Source of the DNA: Macrotis lagotis
Lineage: Eukaryota; Chordata; Mammalia; Peramelemorphia; Peramelidae
Reading direction: 5' to 3'
DNA length: 64,000 nucleotides
Assembly: GCF_037893015.1 (NCBI RefSeq)
Contig: NC_133658.1
Coordinates: 281,319,221 to 281,383,220, forward strand
Position numbers and translations under genes: made by a program. Positions 56,561 to 64,000 of the stretch are shown here, one piece after another. Below the pieces are notes generated by a model that was not told the DNA's origin, made no database searches, and saw nothing but the letters and a program-made list of their open reading frames with translations. The first letter of the stretch is position 1. Every line of letters begins with the position of its first letter.

Positions 56561-56728
56561 TAATGGGATATCTTTAAATGAATTTTATACATTTAATGCA
56601 TTTATGTTTATACCTGGAATGACCTTACTGTGAAAATAATTATCTAATGTATTTTAGTGACAAGGACCTTTTATGTTTTTATATTTGCCATGCATGATTT
56701 AGAACTTTGAAATGGCTGACTCTAAGTA
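56561..56728. other. Unassigned sequence between elements
   Basis: AT-rich genomic sequence that begins with the target duplication of element B. No gene or other repeat recognised. Confidence 0.4.
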
Positions 56729-56962
56729 TTGTTGTTCTTCAGTCTTTTTCAACTTTGTTTGACTCTCCCTAATCCTGTTTTGGTTTTCTTCCAAAGCTAT
56801 GGAGTGATTTTTTTCCTTTCTCCAGCTTACAGAGAAGTAAGTTAGATAGGGGTTAAGGGACTTACACAACTAGTAAATGTTAAGTGTCTGAGATTGGGTT
56901 TGTACTCAGGTCTTCCTGACTTCAGGGCCTGTGTTCTATCCACTATACCATCTGGCTGCCCC
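56729..56962 (-). repeat. MAR1-like SINE
   Basis: Reverse complement of the long form: 'ttgttgttcttcagtctttt', 'ctatggagtgatttttttcc', 'gggttaagggacttacacaa', ending 'ccatctggctgcccc'. Confidence 0.85.
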
Positions 56963-57480
56963 TTTACTCATAATACACAGTAATTTTTATGAACCAAAAA
57001 AAGTGAGAGAGGAAAGAAAGATCTGAAAAAAATTTCTCCCCTTATTTGTAAATTCATTGATGTAAAATGGCTTATGAAAGGGTAATCTGTCATAGAAATA
57101 TTAGCCTTTTTTAGTTTGACCCAAAAGGTAGCAAAATTGGAAATTGTAAAGAAGCAAATTTCAGTTGCTATTTATAAGTGTAATAGATTACTTCATATGT
57201 AATATACTATCCCTCACTGGAAGTCTTCAAGCAAAGGCTGGATAACACTTATCTCCATGTGGTATGTGCAGGAATATCTTTCTGGAAATGAATAGAATTG
57301 ATTTAATGATTTTAACATTCTTTTAAATTTTTAAGACTTATTACTCTTATAACTCCAAATTCAGTGCTCTTTCTTCTATATAATGGTGGTCTCTCTGGGC
57401 CAGAAAACTACCATTGTACTCTCCTCCTTTGGGCCTTCTAGAGCATTTGGTAAATCTCTATCATAGAGTCAGTACTCATT
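56963..57480. other. Unassigned intergenic sequence
   Basis: A possible MIR-related stretch lies near 57180-57290 ('actatccctcactggaagtc', 'ttcaagcaaaggctggataa'). Nothing coding is supported. Confidence 0.4.
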
Positions 57481-57645
57481 TTATTTAATGGATCTGTGGC
57501 TCAATGAAAAGAGGTCTAGAATACAAGTTAAAAAAACTGGTTTCTAGTCCTATTTTGGTCTCTCAAAAACCTTGTGACTTGGACAGTTTACTTAACCCTT
57601 CTGAGCTTCAAGTACCTCACCTGTAAAATAAAGGAATTATTTTAA
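57480..57645 (+). repeat. MIR-like remnant
   Basis: 'caatgaaaagaggtctagaa', 'accttgtgacttggacagtt' and 'ctcacctgtaaaataaagga' in MIR order. Confidence 0.6.
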
Positions 57646-57649
57646 GTAT

Positions 57650-58560
57650 ATTCATCAACAAATATTTGTTAAACATTACTCTGTGGAACAAAAATGAAAC
57701 TCAAACAGCTAAATTTAATTGGAGGGGGTAGAGACTATGTAAAATGTATGTATATAAACTATATAAAGTATATACAAAGTAATTTCCCTGGATTAGAGCC
57801 AAGTCACTAGGGAGATGGAACACGTGAGTTGAACTTTGAAGGAAACAAGAGTACTTCAGGAAAGTTCATTCCAGGTATATGGTATAGACTATGAAAAGTG
57901 AAAGAGACAGGAAATGAAATGGCTTATTTTGTTGTTTTTGTTCAATTGTTTTACAGTCATGTCTGACTCTCTGTGTCCCTATTTCTTGGGTTTTCTTGGC
58001 AAAGATATTGGAGTGGTTTGCCATTTCCTCATCCAGCTCATGTTACAGATTAGGTAACTGAGGCAAAGAAGGTTAAGTGACTTGCCCAGGCTCACACAGC
58101 TGGTAAGTATCTGAAATCAGATTTGAACTCAAGAAGATGAATCTTGAATTCAAGCCCTGCTGCACACTTAGCTACCCATGATTTGTTTGGAAAGCAGTAA
58201 ATAGACAATTTTGACTGTTGGGGAGTATTAGGGGATAGGTAGGGAAAGTGACATGTAGGGTGGAGCTAGGTTGAAAAAGCCTTCAAACAGCAAGTACATA
58301 TTTAATTCTAGAGGCAATGGAAAATCATTGGAACATATTAAGCTGGATAGTAACAGTTAGACCTTTGCTTTAGGACCTTCAATTTATTAGCTGTGTGAAA
58401 GATGACTTAAGGAGATGCAGGGAGACTATTAAGATGTTTTAATAGTTGAAATGAGAGACTTCAGAAGCACAATTAGGGTGAGTTGAAAGGAGGGAATGTG
58501 GCAGAACTGATAAAAATTGACAACTAATTGGATATAAGGAATGAGAGTGATTAGTAAAGT
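57650..58560 (+). repeat. Unclassified old dispersed repeat split by a MAR1-like SINE
   Basis: Left part (57650-57927) contains 'ggagatggaacacgtgagtt' and 'gaaagttcattccaggtata'; right part (58178-58560) continues with 'ggaaagcagtaaatagacaa', 'tgacatgtagggtggagcta' and 'gaggcaatggaaaatcattg'. The order matches 31.27-31.57 kb. The SINE between the parts occupies 57928-58177. Confidence 0.5.
57928..58177 (-). repeat. MAR1-like SINE
   Basis: Complete minus copy: 'tcatgtctgactctctgtgt', 'ggagtggtttgccatttcct', 'acttgcccaggctcacacag', with a partly duplicated head region ('gaactcaagaagatgaatct'). Confidence 0.85.
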
Positions 58561-58887
58561 ATAATATTGAAGTTATAAACTTGGGTGACTAGAAAGCTTT
58601 GTGGTAATTTCAACAGAAATAGAGAAAAGACTTTCCACCCAGCAATCTACTTATTAAATTCCCTAGATTTCTTGATCTATCAGAGAAAAAAATGACTTTT
58701 TCTTTCTTTCTTTATTTAGTTTAATATTTATTTATTATCATTTTGTACAATTTTTTTATACATTAATAAAATATTCTTGTTTAAGAGTAAACAAAGTACC
58801 CCCCAAAAATATAGACTCACTTGAGTGATAAAGTAAAGGGGAGAGAAAAAAAATTAAAATGAAAATAAAAAAATAGTAATAATTGTA

Positions 58888-59046
58888 GGTATGGCCAGGT
58901 GGCACAGTGGATGGAGCACCAGCCCTGGAGCCAGGAGCACCCAAGCCCATATCCGGCCCCATATACCCAACAATCACCCAGCTGTATGACACACATGCCA
59001 CCCCAACCCCACTGCCCTGCATAAACCAAAAAAAAAGAAAAAAAAG
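58888..59046 (+). repeat. SINE-like module 1 inside element C
   Basis: 'tatggccaggtggcacagtg', 'accagccctggagccaggag', 'cagctgtatgacacacatgc', 'ctgccctgcataaaccaaaa'. Bounded by 'aatagtaataattgtagg' and an A-rich tail. Confidence 0.82.
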
Positions 59047-59078
59047 ACCTAGAATAAAATAAAATAGTAACAATAGTA

Positions 59079-59221
59079 GGGGTGGCTGGGTGGCGGACAG
59101 AGCACTCACCCTTGAGCCAGGAGCACCCGGGTCCGAATTTGGCCTAAGACACACAAAAATCACCTGCTATGCAGCCCCAGGCAGGCCACTCATCCCCATT
59201 TGCCCTGCACCCCCCCCCCAA
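59079..59221 (+). repeat. SINE-like module 2 inside element C
   Basis: 'ggggtggctgggtggcggac', 'acccttgagccaggagcacc', 'acctgctatgcagccccagg', ending in a C-rich run and 'aaaatagtaataataaaa'. Confidence 0.82.
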
Positions 59222-59427
59222 AATAGTAATAATAAAAAATTTGCTTCAGTCTGTGTTCCAATACCACCAACTCTGTCTCAGGTGGATCACATTCTTTATG
59301 ATGAGTCCATCACAAAAATTACTTCCATATTTTTCCACTGTTGCCATTGCTGATCGCAGCTCCCTCCTTTTGTATTTCTCCACTACCATGTACTATATTT
59401 TCTCTCTCCTTTCACTGACTCTGCTGT

Positions 59428-59580
59428 AGGGTAGATGAGTGGCACAGCAGACAGATCCCCAGCCCTGGAGCCAAGAGGCCCCGAGCCCCCATGCCACCCC
59501 TTAGGCCCAGCATCCACCTGGCCCTATGGTCCAGGACAGGCCATCCAATCCCAGCCCCTTGCAAGATGCAAAAAAGAAAA
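59428..59580 (+). repeat. SINE-like module 3 inside element C
   Basis: 'ggtagatgagtggcacagca', 'cccagccctggagccaagag', 'ggtccaggacaggccatcca', then 'cccttgcaagatgcaaaaaa'. More diverged from the SINE consensus than modules 1 and 2, consistent with being the oldest. Confidence 0.75.
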
Positions 59581-60054
59581 TGCATTATATCTGACCACTT
59601 TCCCACCATGGTCCATCCTCTCCTCCTTCATTCACATCCCCCCCTTCCCCCTGCCCCCCCCTCTCCTTCTTACTCCAGATGCCTATACCCCATTGAGTAT
59701 ATATGCTGTTTCCTCTCCTAGCCACCTCTGATGAGAGTGAAGATTCCCTCATTCCCCCTTGCCTCCCCCACTTCCGTATCATTGCAATAGCTCATTGTAA
59801 TAAAGAAAAATCTTATTATATGAAATATCTTGGCCTATTCCCCCTCTCCTTTTTTCTTTCTCCCATTACATTTCCCTTTTTTCTATTGATTCCATTTTTA
59901 CACCATATTTTATCTTCAAATTCAGCTTTCTCCCGTGCTTCATCTATAAAAGCTCCTTCTACCTGCTCTGTTAATTGAGACGTTTCATATGAGTATTATC
60001 AGTGTCATTTTTCTATACAAGAATACATGTAATTCATCATCATTAAGTCCCTCA

Positions 60055-61165
60055 TATTTTCCCCTTCTCCTCCAATCTCTATGCTTCACCTGAGACTTGT
60101 ATTTGAAGATCAAACCTTTTGTTCAGCTCTGGCTATTCCAACAGGAACATTTAAAATCCCCCTGGTTCATTGAAAGTCCATCTTTTTCCCTGGAAGAGGA
60201 CATTCAGCTTTTCTGGGTTTTTGATTCTCGGTTGCATTCTAAGCTCTTTTGCCTTCTGGTATATTATATTCCAAGCCTTAAGAGCTTTTAATGTAGTTGC
60301 TACTAAGTCCTGTGAAATCTTGACTGCAGCTCCATGATATTTGAATTGTGTCCTTCTGGCTGCTTATAATATTTTCTCTTTGACTTCGGAGTTCTGGAAC
60401 TTGGCTATATTATTCCTGAGGGTTGGTTTTTTGGGATCTCTTTCTCAGGGGGATCTGTGGATTCTCTCCATTTCTATTTTGCCCTCTGCTTCTAGGATAT
60501 CAGGGCAATTTTCCTGTAGTAATTCTTTGAAAATGATGTCAAGGCTCTTTTCCTGATCATGACTTTCAGGTATTCCAATAATTTTTAAATTATTTTTCCT
60601 AAATCTGTTTTCTATATCAGTTGTTTTTTCATTGAGATATTTCACATTTTCTTCTAATTTTTCATTCTTTTGGTTTTGAAGTATTGAGTCCTGATTTCTC
60701 ATAAATTCAGCAATCTCCCTGAGTTCTATTCTTTGTCTGAAGGATTTGTTTTCCCCAAAGAGCTTTCTTATCTCTTTTTCCATCTGGCCCATTTTGCTTT
60801 TTAAAGTATTCTTCTCCTCAATAACTTTTTGAACTGTTTTATGCATTTGACCTAAGCTGGTTTTTAGCATGCTATTTTCTTCAGCATTTTTTTTGGATTT
60901 CCTTGACTAAGCTGCTGACTTCATTTTCATGTTTTTCCTGCATCTCTCTCATTTCTTTTCCCAGTTTTTCTTCTAACTCTCTCATTTGATTTTCAAAGTC
61001 TTTTTTGAGCTCTGTCTTAGCCTGATCCCAATTTTTGTTTTTCTTGGAGTCTTTAGATGCAGGAGCTTGTGCTTCCTTATCTTCAGACTGAGTGTTTTGA
61101 TCCTTCTTGGGCTCATAGGCAAAATATTTCTCAATGGTTTTCCTCTTGTTTCTCTGCTTGCTCAT
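60055..61165 (-). pseudogene. L1-type ORF1 of element C (frameshifted)
   Basis: Encodes an L1 ORF1p-like RNA-binding protein in three frames. Part 1 (61165-60881) has the N-terminal region and a long charged coiled coil ('LKKDFENQMRELEEKLGKE'). Part 2 (60870-60445) continues the coil and enters the RRM ('NNLKIIGIPE', 'KIEMERIHRSP'). Part 3, below 60445, is the C-terminal domain, with 'KAWNIIYQKAKELRMQPR' and a 'LNVLFQGKRWTF' motif, as in element A. The break between parts 1 and 2 lies in a run of eight A (T on plus) at about 60888-60895 and looks like a one-base length change. The total, about 370 codons, suits the family (roughly 340-370 residues). Non-functional as it stands. Confidence 0.85.
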
Positions 61166-61906
61166 TTTCTCAGCCTTAGCCTGTTTTGGCGTGCTTCCTG
61201 AGCTTTTGGGATGCTCCCACAAGGATCTCAGTGTGTGAGGCTCTGTCCTCCCTCCTGGTCTGTGAATGACCATATGTGCCCCACCTCTGCTACGGGGCTG
61301 AGGTGGGGGGGGGTCCTGCTGTTCTATGGGGGCCCTAGGTTGCAATCAGGGTCTGAATGTGATCAGAACCCCAGTGTCCTGTTCCAGGGGTAGAACTCTG
61401 CAGTCTCTCTTCACTCCCCTCCCTAGGTTCAATGGGCTTGTGCCCTGGGGACTCCTGCTTACTGGCTCTGCCTGCTTCTTTTTCCTGGGTCTGCCCTGCT
61501 GAGGCCACGCTGCTTTCTGTGTGCCCTGAGGGCTGGGCTTCACAGGCTTGCTCTGTCAGAGGTCCCCTTGCTGTTCCCCCAATCTGTGTCTGGTGCTCCC
61601 CAGGGCATAAGTCAGGAAATTCCCCCCCTGCTGTGAGCCACCGCTCCCAGCAGCCTGGGACTGCCTCCGGGAGGCTGAAGTTCTTTTTCTCTGGCAGGCC
61701 ACCCTTCTGGCGGGCTGCCCCTCCAACCCTGGGGAGCAGAGCCTTTCTGCTCTTTTCCCTGTTACCTTGAGTAGGAGAACTGCCTCATTGGGTCCTTCTG
61801 TGGGTTCTGTCTCTTGAAAATTTAGTTAGAGTCCTTAGTTTGGAAGATTTATGAGAGAGCGCCTAAGACATGATCCTCTCTTGTTGCCATCTTGGCTGTG
61901 CCCCCC
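61166..61906 (-). promoter_or_regulatory. L1-type 5' UTR of element C
   Basis: GC-richer segment between the element 5' end and ORF1. It starts with the 'ccaagatggc' motif, which contains the core bound by YY1 in L1 5' UTRs of other mammals. Open frames here on either strand have no recognised homology. Confidence 0.6.
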
Positions 61907-63280
61907 AATTAATTCCTCTCTTTTATTTTAGATAGTAGTTGTATAGCAGCCTTTTTTTGTGTGTGTTTATGTTAGACCAGTGACTAGTGCAACTGATCTC
62001 TCCTGAAAGCCATTAGTAAGCAATTAAAGGCAATGAGCTTTTAGAATGCGATATTTACTGAGATAATATAGAAAAAAATAGAAGTTCATATACACTTCTC
62101 CATATCTCCCTGAGCTAGGAGCATACTTCCTTCTATCATCTTAGCCCTTGGGAAGAATGAGCTCAAATTTAAAGAGGTTGCTACATTAACTCTACTGGTC
62201 ATACTTCTGGATGTGTGGCTTTGGCCATTGATTGGGATTCTTTCTTTCTTCCAGGCCATGATGCCTCTGTTGCTAGATTAAATTATTACTAGATTGCATC
62301 ATGTGGGCCACTCCTCAGGCTCCTTCTAAGGTTTAATTGCTAGGCTGCTGGTGACTCTTCCCACCTTTCAAGGTGTGGGCCCAGTAATGAAGGAAAGAAG
62401 ACCCAAACATGCAACTGTCTCATTTCAGAGACAAGCTTGCCTAGAAGGCTATGTGTCATCAGCTGTATATATGGGGGACTTCATCTAGTACTTCATGGTT
62501 GGCAGGAAGGAAGGAACGTGATTTGTTCAGTTAGTCCTTTCTGTATGCCTTCTCAGTTCCTGCTCAGCAGCCAAATAAAAGGCTTATATCTCTGAAAGTA
62601 TACAGGAAACAGTCATTGACTTTCTGATAAAATGCTCTGAAATGGGGAACAGGACTATTCTATTAAATATCATTATGCACTTCTAAAAGTAGACTTCCAA
62701 AACATCCATGCAGGGTTGGTACCAGACAGAGCAGACTATGAGTGCCCAAAGGACTGGGGCATCATTGGATAATTCCTATTCTATATGTAGCAGAGAATGC
62801 AGGGATGCAGAGCTGAGTACTGGTCAGCTATACTCTATTTTAAATATTTTATTTGTTTTCCATTTATATACAATAGTAGTCTCTACCTATCATTTTTTTT
62901 GTGAGGGTTTGAATTTTATACTTTTTTCAACCATACTCTAGAAAGCTAATAGCCATAGTATTGACACATTTTTTTTGGTGCCTGAAATTTCCTATGTCTG
63001 CTGCATTATTAGAAGGAGTATTTAGATAATTGGATGTTTCCATGAATCCTATACAGGGATGTTCATGACTGGAGTAGATCTCAGTTCTGAGGGTCATAGG
63101 CAAATGAGAGTGTGTACATTGGTGTTAGAGTGTCTGGGAGCTTTGTATGAAGAGTGGTTGAAGAAATCAAGTCTATTGAACCTCTCCAAAGAGGTCAGGT
63201 GGGAGTGTTTTCCTTGTAATTTTGCCAAGGTAGCTTTTGATTTTTTATTGATAGTTGGTCTTTCCATTGTGTTGCTGCAG
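61907..63280. other. Unassigned intergenic sequence
   Basis: No exon, RNA gene or confident interspersed repeat is recognised. The frames at 62708-62941 and 63059-63286 have no homology that I can name. Confidence 0.4.
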
Positions 63281-63299
63281 TCATGATTCATATCATCTT

Positions 63300-63515
63300 C
63301 TTATTTAACTTTTCATCAGTCCATCTATGTTTTTCCACATTTCTCTGTACTCATAATTTTAATCACAATAATAAATATTTACATTCATGTACCTTGAATT
63401 GTTTAGTTAGTCCTCAATCCATGGATACCTTTGTTTTCAATTCTTCAATTCTCACAAAGTGTTGCTATTTTGGTATATATGGGTACTTTTTTCTTATCAA
63501 TGGCCCAATCATCTC
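63300..63515 (-). mobile_element. Probable L1 ORF2 fragment
   Basis: 'tcagtccatctatgtttttc', 'atttacattcatgtaccttg', 'cctcaatccatggatacctt' and 'atatgggtacttttttctta' parallel the reverse complement of the L1 region seen at 16.8-16.9 kb. Old and diverged. Confidence 0.45.
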
Positions 63516-63519
63516 CTGT

Positions 63520-64000
63520 TATAAATGGCTCAAGAATACTTAGTCCAGAGTGATTAAAATGGTTTTTATTAAGATATCTTAACAAAATAGGACACCTCTC
63601 TCATGGTGGGAGAAAGGGGCTGCATTGACACTTTTTGTATGACTATCACGGTAGCCCTTGTAAGTGCTTCCTTCTGCTGGAATCAAGATAAGGCTTAGAG
63701 TTGAGAACAGATCCTAAAATGAAATACAAACTAACTGTCAGGACTATGAAATAAGTGCTTTTGGGACAATGGCTCTACAGCAGAAATAGATTTCAGATGC
63801 CTCAACTAGAAGCTTTTGAGTAATATCTCTTCATGAGAGATAAAGGGAAAACAAATTTCTCATTTTCTTGCCTGAGTTGATTGGAGCCCTTGACTTCTAA
63901 AAAGAGGTCTCAGAAGGATCCAGTGCAGCAAATTGAATAGATTTGAATTTGGTACAGTATTTAGACATGAAAGGTGACATCGTAAGCAAATTAGGAGGGT
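63520..64000. other. Unassigned intergenic sequence
   Basis: No recognised gene or repeat up to the window edge. Confidence 0.4.

Larger units (their letters stand above)
58690..61906 (-). mobile_element. Half-L1 (HAL1-like) composite element C, near full length
   Basis: The most complete copy. On the minus strand it starts at about 61906 with a G-rich 'ggggggcacagccaagatgg', has a 5' UTR of about 740 bp, then ORF1 from the ATG at 61165 (start 'MSKQRNKRKTIEKYF') to about 60055, then a 3' region of about 1.35 kb and an A-rich end near 58690. No reverse transcriptase or endonuclease sequence is present between ORF1 and the 3' end. The 3' region carries three antisense tRNA-SINE-like modules at 59428-59575, 59079-59220 and 58888-59046. 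Mobilisation would have depended on the ORF2 protein of an L1, by analogy with known half-L1 families. Confidence 0.85.

Noticed and set aside
51332..59580. CRISPR-like or tandem array from repeated SINE units
   Set aside because: Units are long, diverged, lack regular spacers and are dispersed retroposons in a eukaryotic genome.
63059..63286. 75-codon frame near the right edge
   Set aside because: No homology recognised and no exon boundaries supported. Bacterial-type promoters, ribosome binding sites and operons were not sought further because the window is a vertebrate genome.

Overview
This is a vertebrate, almost certainly marsupial, nuclear genome segment. It is AT-rich, depleted in CpG, without dense coding, and packed with marsupial-type retroposons. 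The most frequent is a roughly 150-bp tRNA-derived SINE with a 'cagctaggtgg' head and a 'ccttgcaaaaacct'-A(n) tail. There are also longer MAR1-like SINEs ending in 'gaacaacaac', L1 3' ends, L2 3' ends and MIR remnants. The 'cttaataattacctagctgtg' form of the short SINE makes me favour an Australian marsupial (possibly a dasyurid), but that is from memory and not proven.

Only one protein-coding gene can be supported. It is TMEM250 (formerly C9orf69), on the minus strand, with a single-exon 139-codon CDS at 46135-46554. A good splice acceptor lies at 46689-46690, a short 5' UTR with an in-frame 16-codon uORF precedes the ATG, and a 3.6-kb intron leads back to a strong CpG island (about 50150-51065) that holds a consensus splice donor. 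The roughly 6 kb from 41.1 to 47.1 kb carries no recognisable recent SINE or L1 insertion. It probably contains the long 3' UTR and nearby constrained sequence.

Region by region: 1-42 kb is intergenic, made of L2, MIR and MAR1 debris with younger SINEs and four or more L1 3' fragments, plus microsatellites. 42-51 kb is the TMEM250 locus. 51.15-61.9 kb is dominated by three minus-strand elements that have an L1-type 5' end (in two of them) and L1 ORF1 but no ORF2 (half-L1, HAL1-like). Two of the three carry three tRNA-SINE-like modules in antisense in their 3' regions, and the third carries only one, with an apparently empty site where the other two would be. 61.9-64 kb is mostly unassigned, with a probable L1 fragment.

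The most interesting structure is this composite ORF1-plus-SINE element family. It includes a 3' fragment at 9.73-10.06 kb that sits, with two SINEs, between four copies of one 12-bp target sequence. No intact mobile-element ORF2 is present. One SINE copy (5.07-5.25 kb) has a perfect 18-bp target-site duplication and may be young.
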